Part shown: positions 13,201-27,830 of the stretch, in pieces
Layout of the letters: every line of letters starts with the position of its first letter
How positions within the stretch are numbered: the first letter of the stretch is position 1
The notes under the pieces: generated by a model
Databases searched by the model: none
What the model saw: the letters and a program-made list of their open reading frames with translations, nothing else
What the model was told of the DNA's origin: nothing
Position numbers and translations under genes: made by a program
Assembly (NCBI GenBank): GCA_030407085.1
Contig: CM059586.1
Coordinates: forward strand, 103,181,501-103,245,500
Length of the DNA: 64,000 nt
From: Trichopria drosophilae
Lineage: Eukaryota; Arthropoda; Insecta; Hymenoptera; Diapriidae
Direction of reading: 5' to 3'

Positions 13201-14000
13201 TGCTTCTAAGGATTAATAATTTATTATTTTACCACTCTAGGTATTAGAGTACCATTTTTTTTATTGAACAAAATTTAGTTTTGTATATTTGTTTATTTCC
13301 ATGTAATTTTTTTTTGTTTATTCTTCGTTGTTTTAATCTTTTTTTAATCTGATTATAATTCAAAAACAACATTGAAATTTACAACTGTTTTAATTCGATA
13401 ACTTTGTAAGTATCTTTTGCGAAAATTGTATTATACTTTGTTAGTTAAACGTGTTGCGAAAAAAATTGCGACGTCAATGCACAAATTTATACATTTTCGT
13501 CGCAGGCCAGCAATTGGTACGTGGTCAGAAATAGGTGCAATAGTGTTTAAACGAACGTTTTCTTGGATTAACAAATTCCTATGTGCTTAGTTTTTTATGT
13601 TATCTCGTCTAAACTTGTTTTCTAACTATCGGTTGGTAGGTTTTTCTTAAGCCAGCAAACCCTAGGGTTTTTTTTTAAATACAGGGGCAACAAAATAGGA
13701 ACAAATTTTCCACCTCGTTTGGTTCGGTTTGTATGACTTTGCCTTTGCAGTATTCAGTACCTCTCCACCATACCTATTTTACCACATCACAAGCATCTCA
13801 AAGTAGGATTTAGATGCTTTTGGGATGTACATTTGTCCAATTAGAAAATTTTACTGCCGTTTTGTCGAATATTTCGAGAAAAAATGGATTTTCAAAATGG
13901 CCAAAACTTTTTTTGAAAGCGCAAGAGTAGACAGAAATTTTGAGAAATAAAACGTCTTGATAGATTAATTCAAATTTTTGGTGCACTGATGTTTCTTTAA

Positions 14001-14647
14001 CCCTTTGCGGTATGGTGGTAGCCCAGTTTACCACCTTTTTTATTCACAACTTTTCTCTATAGTTTCAATGCTTTCAAAGCAATATTCAAAAAATCTTTTT
14101 ATAATGATAGATGGGGCTTTTTGGTACGTAACGAAAAGGATAATAAATGTAATTACGCAAAATTATTAACAATTATAAATAAATAAATTTAAAAAAACGT
14201 CGATTTTTTAGAAAGAAATCATTTTTGAACGAACTAAAGGGTAAATTAGAACCAAATTTGGTACTCGGAGGTTTTTGGGGTCGCTGATTACGAATTTGAA
14301 GTCGACTTTGTGAAATTCAAAATGGCCGACCGAAAAGTGAAAAATTACCGGATATTGATGAATGTGGGTTTTTCGTGGAATTTCGACGTCGCTGATTACG
14401 AATATGATCACAGTTTATACATTTAACATTCAGAGTACATAGAGTACCCAATGTTATCTAGATCAAGTAAATTTTCACCCAGTTTCATCAAGTTTGTGTA
14501 ATTTTTCGCATTTTGGTCGGCCATCTTGAATCCGCCATTTTGAATTTTCAAAATCTGACTTCAGATTCGTAATCAGTGACTCGGAAAACCCCCGAGTAAC
14601 AATTTTCAGCTGTTTTCCGTGTAAAGAAAAATGTATGCCGCAAAGGG
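14001..14647. mobile_element. piggyBac-type MITE with TTAA target sites
   Basis: TTAA at 13997-14000 and 14648-14651 flank inverted ends ccctttgcggtatg and (reverse complement) ccctttgcggcata. A TTAA duplication next to a terminal CCC is the hallmark of the piggyBac superfamily. The 647-bp interior has no transposase and contains two inverted copies of the dispersed 'gccattttgaat' module, so it is non-autonomous. Confidence 0.8.
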
Positions 14648-14651
14648 TTAA

Positions 14652-17600
14652 TAATGACGAGGCCATTGATATTTTTGAGTATCTTAATTTAATCCTCCTG
14701 AGCACCAGTTTTCCTATATGGAAACAATGCAGTTTGGAAGAATACATTCGTCAATGGAGGGTAAAAAAAATACTTAATTAATTTATAAATATTCGTTAAA
14801 ATAGGAAGACTTTACGTGGCGTGCTATTATTTACAAGTCGAACTTTTAAAGTTATTTTTATGCTCACCGCGCCTATATTGATTTTATCAAGTTCATAAAA
14901 TTTTAATGATCAAGGACTGAAAATGTTCCTAATAAGTTCCATAAGGAATAATGCACAGTTTTTTTAAATATCTTCAGTAAACAGGAAGCCGATCGCAAAC
15001 AGAAATACATATTAGTTTTCAACTCTATTCTCTGAAACTGCGCATATATAAGTTTTCACACCATACATTTATATATACAAAGGTTTATTACATACAGTCT
15101 AAAATCCTTAAACTGAAAACTCACCGAGATATCAGTTTTAGCTACAGTGCGAATCGGACCACTCTCCTAAAAATGAAAAATTCGTTTTATTAAACAGTGG
15201 ATTTTTCAGTGCATATAAAAGTGAAAATGGCACTTCAATGTAAAAAGCAATCCTTAAATTAATACAAGAAATGAGACTGAAATATGGAGTGTAGTAACGA
15301 AATTGATTGAAATTAAGATGTAATGTAAATAAGACCACTTAGACGAGGACAGATTTATGCACTACATACATTAGCTGATTTTAATATGTAATTATTTTAA
15401 GTATTTGGTTTTACAGTGTGTAAAGTGAAATTCCACTAAAGTAAACATAGTTGAATATTTAATATATGTACAATTAATGACATATTTGTAGTTCACATAC
15501 GTATTTATACAGACAACGAGCAGTAAAGAATGATTCAGAACGTATATTTCTTATACATATGGAGCGGATCGTATTTTACCGCTTGCGAGAATGGTAGCAA
15601 ACAGGATGCGCCATCAGACGGCAAGTGTTCGATACAACTTTTAAGGAATGCGTCAAATCTGAGTAAAATTCAAAATGTCCCATGAATCAAGAGACAAAGG
15701 CAAATAACAAATTATATGGGCGAATCTACAGAATATTTATACTTTTAGATTGTCGTATCTTGCGATATCTTCCCTTTAAAGAATGTCTTTAGGAATTGCC
15801 TGAAATACGTATAACAGAAGTTTTAAAATGGTTTCCATTTTGGTTTATTTTGTCGCTATTACATTAACAAACAAATATAAAGTATACCTAGTATCAATTC
15901 GACATTTTCATGTAGATGATATTGGATTTATCATGCTATTTATACTCGTTTAACGAAGAATTCTATGCCTTATAAGCACTTGGAAGAGTAAATGAATGAA
16001 AAAGTATTTTTACATGGATGTGCCGGCCGTAGAAATAAAATTATGCACCTTCAAACTTGAGAGAAAACTTTTTTGAAAAAATTAGGACTCAATTTGAACT
16101 CACTTCTTGAACAAAAAAAGAACTTTGTAATGGCGTTACATTGTCTATAAAATAAGCAGGAAGTAGAACATCCTTACGCAAAGATGTGCTGCCTATAAAA
16201 AATATGATTCCAAAAGTTAAATTTTCGAATCTAACTACAAATTACATACTAAAAAAAAGCATAAGCTGAGTTTTGTTTGTAAGTAACTTTAAAGTATTGT
16301 GAGGTCTTCTGTATTCTAAAATTGAACAGGAAAATTATTAATTTCAATACTGATATATAGCAAATTCGTATTGATAATTAGCTTTTGTTGTCCACATGTT
16401 TTGGCAATGAAATAAACGAACAATTTAACTGATTTCTACAAAATTTGTTATATATGAATTTTTACATAATGCTGGTGTAAATTTAGTAGAAACAAACATG
16501 TTAAATGACTAATCCAATATGGCGATTTAAAAGAATGTCGGATTTGAATGTAGAAATTACATCTCTTTTTTTAAAGATTCTAATATAGAACTTCAAGCTA
16601 GTTTTCTAAAAATGTAAATAATAAATCGAATATGGCAAATGATTTCTTGAACAATTTTTGTATTTTCGGCCATTAATGTTTGAGTCTAAACTGTCAATGG
16701 TAGGATGAAAATATTAAATGTGATTGAGAAATTTGTTTGAAAAATTTGTTTTTAAAAAATTGAAAAATCCAATAACGAAAATCCAAAGTAAGGGATAAAA
16801 GTAAACAATCAATTTTAACAACTAAAAAAAAACTATTGAAATTAAAATACTTCATTTAGAAGTATTCGAATATTTATTATTATGCACAATTTACTTAAAT
16901 AACGGTCATTCCTAACCTACAAAATTGTCCAAATGACACTTGTCGACTACCTAAAACGAATTCGAATTTACGAACTAAAACATTTTACAATTTGACCATT
17001 TAATTGATGTTTTATAAACAACCAATGACTTTTAAAATCTTAATCAACATCTTTGAAAATGAAAAGGAAAAATTTCTTGGTATTGAATAATTTCAAAAAT
17101 CAAAATTGAATTGTAAAACAGTGATTGGAGTATTAATTTCTCCATTCGTGCCAAAATTTCTAACTGTCGGTGTCAAATAGTTTTGAAACATCTGGTACAG
17201 ATGGATAGACAGACAACGAATACTTCTGTAAGTATACTCCACAGCTTGTGATGAACGCTAGAAACTTATAAAATTAGCAACTGACAACTGAAGAGTACAA
17301 AGAAACCATAGGAATTTGAGTACGACATATTGCTTCATGTTGACACACATTTCAAGAGAAATTCTCTTTTTTCATGAAATACACTTTATTTTTCAAAACT
17401 TTCATCGCGGTGAGTTCAAAATAGTACTCGAAATGTTAGAAAACGGTCAAAAGTCTTTATTTACTCATATTTTCACATTTATCGTTGTCAACCCCTTGGG
17501 AATATATACTCAATATCTTAGATCTGTGTAATATAATCCTCTCTCCACAGAAAATAATTATGAACCAAAATGGCGGAACATAAAATGGTGGTAAAATACG

Positions 17601-20600
17601 AAAACGTTCAAATTTTCTTTGTATTTTTTTTTTATGAGATGATACATATAGAACTCAAAGGCGAACAATATTAGTGGACCAAATATTGTTTAATTCAAAA
17701 TGACCACGAAAAATACGAAAGACTTTTTCTTCCTTTTTATCAATTATAAACATCTCCTCCACTTATTAATATAAAAAATATTTTACTGTTTTATTGTTCA
17801 CTTCTGAAAAGAGTTGCACAATGCAACCGAAATTTAAATTTATGTCATACGAAATAATATTATAATTTTTAAAAAACATTATAAATGTGTTTATAAAATC
17901 CTACATTACGTCATGATTTTTTTGTTCGATTTTATTTCGCTTTGCGATGATAATATTTTATTTGACTAGTTAACATCATTTAGTATTTTATTGAATTTCG
18001 TCAATTATATCAAGGAAAGTTTTATGCAACGCTTTATATTCTCCACCTGCGCTTCTAATTAAGTTCAATTATACGATCTCTATAAAGACATCTTTTTACT
18101 TCTTATTTCATCTTCCAGTAATATGAGAAATTCTTTCAGCACGAGATTACAGCCATTCTTCGATTTTCTTCATGCAATTTTCATAAATATATTAATTTTT
18201 ATCTAGCGGTTAATTATTTAGGTGTTTGTATTTAAATATCTGATTTAATATGTTTGAAAAAGGTTTTCTTCTTTTTCGCAGTACGGCGAAATCTTGCAAT
18301 TGTTCTTAATCCAGTAATAATTGTAGTAACATGATCTTCGTTTTTTGATTTTAACGATCTTATTAAAGTTGAAATCCTGTCACTCGTTCCGAAAGATTTT
18401 TATCAGAATTTTCTGTCTATTAAAATTGAACAATTTAATTTAATTAATGCGAGGTTGAAGTCTGGCTGGTTGATTTATTTTATTAGATTAAGACTAATTT
18501 CATAATTTTTAAATAGATTCATAAACATTGTTTTTTACTTTCATATTAAACAGGACTATTTTCTTTAGGTAGTGTTTTATTTCCTTTTTCAAGAAGCCAA
18601 GGACACTGTTATAAGTGAAGAAACTTATATGTTAGTGGATGTTGAAGCGAATTCTTTGAAACAAAGGATGTAATATCACCTTTTGGTTCTGAAGTTCTTC
18701 AATTTTGAACCATAAACGATATATTCTGTATGAACTTATATGTATACGGAATTGTGATGTTGGGTTTTTTCAGTAGTTGTATGAAAACTACATTCACAAT
18801 CTTCAAGGTGCCAATACGATTATTAACTTGAGACCTACTTAGTTCAGTCATTTTCAGTTTGTGATTACATTAGAAAATTGCATTACAAATGAATGATAAT
18901 TTTACCAGATTTCAAAAATGTCAAAGTTGTAATGAAATTGTTGAAGATAATAGAGAAATTTTGTCCAACCCAGTAAAGAATTTATAAAAAAAAACGCTTT
19001 AGTAACGCTAGGAGGCATCCCAATCCATCAACAAAGGCGGATGACATTTAGGTTAGGCATAATTAGAAATAATTTTTTATGATGTTTGTCAAAAAAGCAG
19101 GAAATAAAAGCTTGATCGATGTTACTTTTGGATTTGAATGCCGTCTAGCGGCCCAAAAAGTAATTCATATTTATTTACTATGATTTGTTAGTAGAATTTT
19201 TACGTAGAATTTTTAATATATACAACAGAATACTTGTAAATGCAAATAATTTATGCATTTTCGTAATATATTGGAGTGTAAAATTGCCAAATCCATATAG
19301 AAAACTCTTTGAAATCGAATTAAAAAATCCAATTGAGAAGTCAGAAACCATTCCAGGACCACGTAATTGTAAAAGAATGACAATTTTCACTGAAATTTTC
19401 GTTCAGTGTAATATCGTATTTTGGAAAGGAATGCTTTCATATTTTTTTTATTTTTATAAATAATTATTCAGTATACATAACAGATTTTTTAAGTTTGAAA
19501 AGGAAAAGGACACTTAGCACAAAAGCTATCTTACCATATTGTAATTTGTTGAATTTGCTGATGTTTCCCGTTAAACTCTCATCAAAAAAGTATTATTTTA
19601 CGAAATGTACTGAAAAATTTGGAAAAGTGTAAAAAGCTTTATACGATTAAGTGTTTTGGTCACATTTTTATCTGTTGATCACAAACAATACAAAATCATT
19701 ACTATGACCAAAGTAAACGAAAATTAATATGATATGAAGTAATAATAATACATAAAAATTATAAAAAAACAATTAAAAAGGACGAATATTAAAAATACTT
19801 CTTTTGATATACGGAATTGTTATACTCGCGAACGTCATAAAAATGTTTGCCCTTTGTAACAATAAAGTAATACAGAATATATTATATTCTGAGTAATTTT
19901 GGAATATTATGCGAGATTTAATGTTCCATTACAGAATGTTCATTTTAACTTTATTTCATCGCGTAAAATTGTTCGTATGAAAGAGTTCCATTACGATATG
20001 TTTTATGCCCTTAAGCGAGATATATCATCAGAACGTATCTTGCAAAGTTTTGTTAATTTTACTGTAAATCTCTTTGTATTTCATTATTAGGTACTTGAGA
20101 TTAAAATAAATCACTGTAGAATTCAAACAGTTATTTCGGTAATTAAAAATTTGCATTTATCGTTTCTTGTCATTTCTTGTAATTCATAGTTTTAAAATTC
20201 CATAAAAATTGTGCACCAATCATAATTAATAATAAGGTTAAAATTGTTGTTTAAATACATTTATATACCTTTCTTTCAGGCAAACGTGAATATAGGGACA
20301 CAAAATAAATAGTAAATATTATTGGGATGCCACCTAACGTTTTTAAAAACACCTCCAATATTTCATACAGCAGAATAAAATAGCTGAAAGAAATTCCAAT
20401 TTAAGAACGTGTGATAATAAATATTCTGATTTTTTTCAAAAATCACATGGAGTTACTTTCTTTTTCCTGAGAAGTGGTATATTCACATGACATTTATTTT
20501 TTTTTGTTCAAAATTTAATACTTATTGAGAATTTCTTTTTAGGTGGAATTCATAAAGTGTTCAGAAATATATTTGAAAATGGTAAATAGTGTTAAAATCG

Positions 20601-22528
20601 TTGGTTTTTCTAGTTGAACACACCAAACTAAAGACGTTCAAAAAAAGTAAAAACAATACAGTCGACTGTAAACTTCATTAATTAATGGAGTATATTAAAT
20701 ATGCATCAAAGGGTAATTTTAAAAGTTTCTTATTTTCCTCCAAAGGAAAATTATATCTGAATTTGTTTTGAGTTATCCCCTTTTTTTCGTTTATTTCCTG
20801 GACTATCATATAAAATCTCTGGTTTATCATCAATTGATCAATTGTTTCAGTTACGAGGATTTGTTGTTGCTTATTATATAATTCGGTATACATATTCAAT
20901 TTCAACTTTTAATTAACTTCTTCATAAGGGCAGTAGCCCTATCTAGTCCTAACAAGTAGAGATGCAGATAAAGAAATAAACGAGATAAGATCTTATATAA
21001 AAATAAATTAAAGAACGATATTTTCATAAACAGTCTTGTAACTTCATTTCCTTATTTAAGAACTAGATAATTAACCTTGATAACTATTAACTTTGGACAT
21101 CTAAAATCCAAAAAAAAGTGACCAAATTATATATAGGAAACTTGAAATTTATCTCTTCCCGTTTTCAAAACATGATCCAAAGTGATAAAATACAAAAATA
21201 AAAAGCACACAACAGAAAAACATCTTCATTCGGTGGAAAATAATTTACTAGCTTGACCATTCATATAGTCTTCTAATTTGTTCCTTGAATTATTTTTGTT
21301 TGTACTACATGCTACTCTGCAAGTTGTTGTACTTCTATATTTTCGTCCTGTCAAAAAATATAAAAAATCCAGAAATCACGAGTAAATAAATTTTGTCAAC
21401 GTATTACTTTGTAAGCCTACTTTATTTGTTTAAGTAAAGTTTTTATAACAATCTAACTTCATACGTTTTTGATTTACAATATTCGCATCTCACGTTCCAT
21501 TAAGCTTGCGTTTTGTTTTTGCTTTTGACTAAGAGAATTAAATTTTTGTAAATTTCAAGGCATATACAAAAAACCACTTAAAGCCGAATTCGTATGTATA
21601 TTTCTTTTACCTCAAAAATGTAAGCATTTCAACGTCCACATGGTGGCATACCACTTTTACCAACGCGACATCGCTTTACCACGCTTTGCACTTTCTAATT
21701 ATACGAGTAATTAAGTTCATTATAAGACAATTTTTCACGTGGTTTCTGCGTGTTCTTGTGGACTCGAGAACTTTTAATATCCGATCACGTTTTTCTTTTT
21801 AGGGCAATTACATTTATTTGTTTATTTTGCGCAATGGTAATTTGATTTCATTTATCCCTCCAGACTTTAAACCGTCCTTTTAATTAATATTATTTGTTTA
21901 TCATATAGCGTTACTAAAAAAGCACAAAATGCTGTATACAAATAAAATAAATTTTAATAACATTTTTACTGTTTTATTTTGCATCAAAAATCTGTCACCT
22001 GTCCTGACTTACTTAAAAATCGATAACTACTTCAATTGCAGATTGACACAATTTACACAATATACGAAATAATTTTCTATAAATCTATTGTAATCTAAAA
22101 TGAAACGCACGCAAATGATTAATGATTTATTCGATAAATCACATAATAGGTATCAAAAATTGAATTGAATTCAGGAATAAAATCGATGGGCAAACATCTC
22201 TCCAATTTCAAGTTATTGTTAGCGTAATATGTGAAATAAATGCGTGACAATACTTAATAAAGTATAATGAAGCATAAATAATGTATGCATAGTCATGTAC
22301 GATGTCCGCCCGCGTTTATTTATTCCTACTATCGATGATTCGAAATCAATGTATGTAGAGTGAATAAAAATTCATGAGTTTGCATTTTCTCTTATTATTG
22401 AGTATCATTAACATGCGCTTACAAATGAACAATGGATATATCGTGTCATTTTTATCTGTTAAGGGTTGAAATTATATTTTGTAATCAGGGGTAAAGTTGG
22501 GTGCCAAAAATGATATTAACCTGTAGTA
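14652..22528. other. AT-rich intergenic or intronic stretch; no gene recognised
   Basis: No open frame with convincing composition. Landmarks are copies of the dispersed 'atggcgg' module at 16510-16530 and 17560-17710, and a short segment at about 15580-15640 (cgcttgcgagaatgg ... gcgccatcagacgg) that resembles part of the tandem duplication at 62.5-63.2 kb. I see nothing else definable. Confidence 0.5.
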
Positions 22529-22782
22529 CAGTAAAGTCCCGGTATATTTTCGTCTCGTTATATTTATGTCCCAGCATATTTGCCGTCTCGTTATATTTTC
22601 CTGCCGCCGGTCTTTTCCCCCACCTTGCGAACTGGGACCTCGCGAAGGGCCTGCTGTGACGTCACGAATGTAACGAGACTGGAGAAAGTGGGAGAAGAGG
22701 CGCTCCCCTTCTTTTGGTAAATATAACGAGATTGGAGGGGAAGGCGAGAAACCGAAAGGGTAAATATTCCGAGACTTTATTG
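22529..22782. mobile_element. MITE with pogo-like CAGT ends (copy 1)
   Basis: Inverted ends cagtaaagtcccggtatatt and (reverse complement) caataaagtctcggaatatt bound 254 bp. A TA precedes the left end; the right flank has lost the matching TA or has mutated. The interior is GC-richer than the flanks and repeats short 'ctcgttatattt' segments in both orientations. No transposase. The CAGT end places it with pogo-like members of the Tc1/mariner superfamily by analogy. Confidence 0.7.
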
Positions 22783-23156
22783 AACTATACATTGTTCAAG
22801 ATATTTATGTATTTGCACATTTTAACATTTCTATTCATATCGCATTTTTAATCGCTACAAATATTGTGTGGTATGTTGGATCCAAATATTGGTTTCTAAG
22901 ATTAGAAATTTCAAACGATGAATAATTCGGCGATAAATGATTATAACGCCATCTATGACCAGTGTTTTGTATTCGTCTCGAAGAGACTTGCAAACGAGCC
23001 CCCAATCAACTCACATTGCCATTTAAGCTATTCACCCCCCTCGTGGGGGGGTGGAACCCATAAGAGATGATAGCTGTTTTGAAAAATCGTTTCACGTGTT
23101 TCAGCAATTTTTACAATTTTTTTTCTGTCAAAAGTTACAAGACCGTTCCCAAACTT

Positions 23157-23176
23157 TTGGGACACCCTGTATATAT
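23157..23176 (-). repeat. Terminal 'TATACAGGGTGTCCCAAA' of a dispersed repeat
   Basis: On the minus strand the sequence starts tatacagggtgtcccaaaag, a common terminus of small dispersed repeats in insect genomes. A related start (tatacagggtgatcc) occurs on the plus strand near 29655. No inverted partner was found here, so its limits are unknown. Confidence 0.45.
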
Positions 23177-25526
23177 TTGTTTGCAGTTTTATTTTACAAC
23201 GGTAGTATTCTAAAATCGGCTGTTTCATTAACAACTTCGTAAATATTCTCGTTTAAATTTTTAAATGGTAGAAGTATACCGTGAAGTGTTTATTTACTTA
23301 TTTAAATAAAATATTTGTGTTAGTTTTTGAACGATTATTTATAAATATTGTACGTTAATGAATTATTGACATTAAATTCTTTACTACAAATATTTTTCAA
23401 CATTTCGCTTTGGAAGTTACTAAACAATCAATAAAATAATCAATTAAACAAATAAGGCGAAAAATATACAAAAAAAAAGAAAAGAGGCGAAAAAATGTAA
23501 TGAGACACTTTCCTATTGAAGTTTTTTTTCTAATCTTAACAAAGAAAAGTTTTTTGAAGGATTTCGTTTATTGGTTTTCTGGAAACTTTATGTTCTATCA
23601 AATAATACGTATTAACTAGAGTTAACTTCAATCATTATAAAATATTTAATTTTGAGTTTATTTAAAATATTTCCTAAATATTGATTAATCCTTTAAATCA
23701 TTCATTTTTTATTACATGGAAAGGAGTTCAAATTCGTTAATCGGAGATTTCAGGATTGCTGATTACAAATTTGACTTCAAATTTTGAAAATTAAAAATGT
23801 CAGATCCAAAATGGCAAAAGGTAAAATTGTCTCGAAATTTTATGTTTATAGTTAGAAAGACTATAATCTTTCACCGTTGAATGCACAATAAATTTAATGA
23901 CATTTTTAAAAATGTGCATATAGAACCTCCTTATTTCCATTCATTCATGAGAACATATTTTCCTATAAATATTGATCTTCGTATAAATCGCAAACACGTA
24001 CCAAGGAATAAGAAAGTGCAAAATAATGAACTCTCGAATTCTGGAAACCGCAGATGCGACCATGACTCCCCGAGGGACAATGGTGAATTGATATTGGGTC
24101 GAAAGAAGTCACCCAAAACGCTTGAATATTACGACATCATCGGATATCCCAGTTTCTCTATTTACATATTCGAGCATATGCAAGATGCACTTTCAACGTA
24201 ATTTGCACTTGCAAATTGAAGGCATGCGATATATGATTATGAGTGTAATCTAATTTGAAAATAAAGTTAGTAAAAATCAGGAACACAAAAGAAAATTATG
24301 AGAAAAATTAGTGGCATTTAATACTTTGGTCAAATAAAGGGCATAGTTTAATACTTTTTTTTTACATGACTTTTTTCACTTTTAAAACAACGAGCAATTT
24401 GTTATCCGAAAAAAAAACACAGAATATCATATTGCGAAGTTCTACGGTTTCAAATGAAGATATCAATTAGCGCAATTTAATCAAATTGGAATAGCAACGT
24501 TGATGAAAACTGCGAAACCTGACTGCTGAAATTGTCTCCAATTTTCCCCGGATGGAGCGTTTAAAAAAAATGAATTGTGAACATTTGGGTTGTTGTAAAA
24601 TATTAAAAATAAAATTTACCGAAAAATAAATTTGTTTAAATTTGTTTAATTATTACTTCGATTTAAAAAATGCAGAAATCATTTCAATATTTAGTTTTTC
24701 CTTCCTAATGATCGACTTACGAAAGGATCAATTTACTAAAATTTTCCAAAATTTTAAAATGTGCAGCTTAGTAAAATCCAGATCTTTAGGCAGAAATCTA
24801 CTAACTATTCTCACTAAAGTTGACCACTTACAGAATTACTTTGTATGAGGAAAGTTTCTCTGTTCTGTCGTCCGAACCGGAACACACAGCGGCTACTAAT
24901 CGCGAGTAACTTAAATATACATCCCTTACAAGAGATCAAGAGAAATCTATAGGAACAAATGTTTAACTAACTTAAAACATATTGATTCAGCTGGCACTTA
25001 ACCCTTTGTCTCACGATTTGCACAATGCATCTAATTTAATTGAAAGTTTGTACATACTTTTTGAGATCGCTATTTTGTGGTCAAATTTTTTAAATTCAAG
25101 ATGGTGGACACTATCCACACAACGCAACAAGTTGTAAATTTTAAAGTTAATTCCTAGAATAAAATTTCCTAAATTTCCATACTGCAATGATGCAAAAGAT
25201 ATCTTTATATTTACAATATTGGTTGAATTATTAAATATTTTTCCAACTATGATATTCAGAAATTTAAAAAATACTACAGCCATTTTGGATTTGTCATTTT
25301 GAGTTTCGCAAATTTAACCACAAATTCATAACGAGATAAGTACTAATATATAGTACTACAGGCCATTGATATAGCTTATCTAAAATGGATAATGCAAAAT
25401 TCAAAATGGCGAATTTAATATGGCGGACGATACTCTTGAAAATATTCGGATTGTTATGATATTTGTTATTCCGGAGTTTTTGGAGCCTCTGATCACGAAT
25501 CTTTAGTCAGATTTCAGAAATTCAAA

Positions 25527-25646
25527 ATGATCATTTTTTCCATCGGTCATTTTTTCATCGGCCATTTTTTGCGGTCATTTTTTCCGAGTCATTTTTTCAT
25601 CGGCCATTTTTTCATCGGCCATTTTTCACGGTCATTTTTTTCAGGA
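25527..25646. repeat. Short tandem array, 15-23 bp units
   Basis: Seven or so copies of a tcattttttc(atcgg) unit follow one another directly, adjoining a degenerate 'attcaaaatg' module. Most units share tcattttttcatcggccat or a shortened form. It encodes a repetitive peptide only by chance. Confidence 0.8.
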
Positions 25647-27714
25647 ATCCAGTCATTACACATGGAAAAATCTGACTTTGGACATTTATTGGTTTCTAAG
25701 AATTTTCAGAAAATGAATTCTAAAAATCGACCACGAACCCATTGTCAGGAATTTTATAAGCTTTAATTTAAATAAGAAAATATTAGAATCCGTCGAGTAA
25801 ATCCGTTGGAATTCAATATTCTCTACATTTTATGAGAATTTTTTCCATTGAGGCATTGGTTTTTGGAGCAAATTTTTTGTAGTATTTTATAAAAAATCGT
25901 AAATCTTAATATATATAGTTTTTCCATGATGGATCCTTGTATATCCGACGTAATATTCGCACCTTAGGAAGGTACTGTTACTTCACGAAAATAAGTTAAT
26001 ATGGAGTTCTGTAATTTCTAATATTACCCTTACCATTTCTTCAAACATTACCCTAAATTATATTTAACTGGACCGTATAAGGTTATAGGTTTATTATTAA
26101 GTGAAAACATTTATATACAGTGCATGCAGCGTGAAACAAATGCCATTCTTAGTATTAAACGTTTCTTAAAAGTACGAAAGAACATAACAGTAAACGTTTT
26201 AATATATTCCGGGAAAGTTGTACACCAACCATTTGGGTGACATACGAGCACCACCTATTTCGTTGCACGAATGTAATTGCCCGTTATATAATCTCTGTGT
26301 TAACTGTTATTATTATTACTATTATTATACACGTTGAGATTATACTAGTTTTAACCTAATTAACGAATAGCGAGCTTAAACTGGTTGTAAATCGTATTAC
26401 AAATTGGTATTTTTTAATATTAGTGTAAAACAATATTTGGCAAAAAAATATTGTAATAAGCATGCACATTTAGAGTAACTCGTAAAATTGGGAATGTATT
26501 CAAGAAATCTTCCACCTTATTGCTTTTTTAATTTTCAAATTTCTCTGAGCTTATATTACTTATATTTGTGTCTCAATTTACCGACTTTGGAAGTTTATTA
26601 TACGTTTCCTTTATTCCTGGAATAATATAGTTATAATTTATATATGCTCCATTTAAAATCAGTGATTAAAAATGTGTTCTATTTTTACGAGTGTAATTCT
26701 CCGCACCACAAAATAAAATGTTGTCTTCCTTTTTCGCATTTACACGCATGAATGGATAAATGAGTGGTGGTGGAGAGAAGGCTTTGATAGAAAAACTTTT
26801 AATGAGCAGAAGAAATATTGAAAGAGGGGCCATTTTAATTAAAGAAAGGTAAAATAATAGGATCCTTAGTATATAACACAACCTTCAACGAAAATAAAAA
26901 TTTCAACGTCAAAAAAGCTTTTTTCAAAACTGAATACGACTAATGGTATTCGATAGAAATGCTGCTGAATTGTACTTTACTTTCATTAAGGCCGTTAGTT
27001 TTCACCATAACTTAATTCATGAAAATGCTATACGTTTCAACTATAGGTATTTCAATAAAACCTACACGTGTACGAGTCAATTAAGCCATATTCCACTGCT
27101 ACTATAGGGAGAGGACTTTTCGACCTCTATCCCTCGTAGTCGTTAATTGGAGTCTTTAAGAGAGGGGCTGAGTCATTAAATCGAGGTCCCAGTATACACA
27201 TATATTCCATCATTCAAATGTTTTGTTTCATATAGTAAGTCAAATCTATGATGTAAACAAAAACTTTATTTTTGATATACGTGCTGTAAAGTGTGATTTT
27301 ACGGACTGATAATTATAATTATAATTATAATACGGACCGTAAAATTTTATGGCCTAGGACCGAAATGTACTATAATGGCAAATCTACATGAATTTATATG
27401 AAAATATTTTAAAACACCTCCTGGAATATCTGTACTTGAAACAACTGTATCAAGAGAAATTTTTTAATCATGTAACTGTTTGCAAACATTTGTTTTATGC
27501 AGAACATTAATAAATACTTTATTTATTTTAAACGAAGCCAATAAACAACAAACTTTTGTAAATATCAGATGGTTACAAATGCACAAAATAAACCGCGTGA
27601 TAGATAACCAGAATGTCATGTATAATTTCTAACTTAGGAACGAGATGACGTGATTTAGTGATAAGCGACTCTGAACGCTGATATTAAGGATCGCAGGTTG
27701 ATGAAAGAGTCGTG

Positions 27715-27830
27715 CATTGCCGTATATGCATATGTAATTCATGCGCATGTGCCTGATGCACGTGCATAAATACGCATGTATAATGCATGCAGCGGCATTT
27801 GTAGCTGTAAACATGTGCGCATGCGCGTCT
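27715..27830. repeat. Alternating purine-pyrimidine cluster rich in GCATGC/TGCA steps
   Basis: About 115 bp packed with overlapping palindromes such as tgcatgca, gcatgcgc, cacgtg and catatg. It may be a degraded TG/CA-type satellite or a regulatory cluster; the sequence alone cannot decide. Confidence 0.45.
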
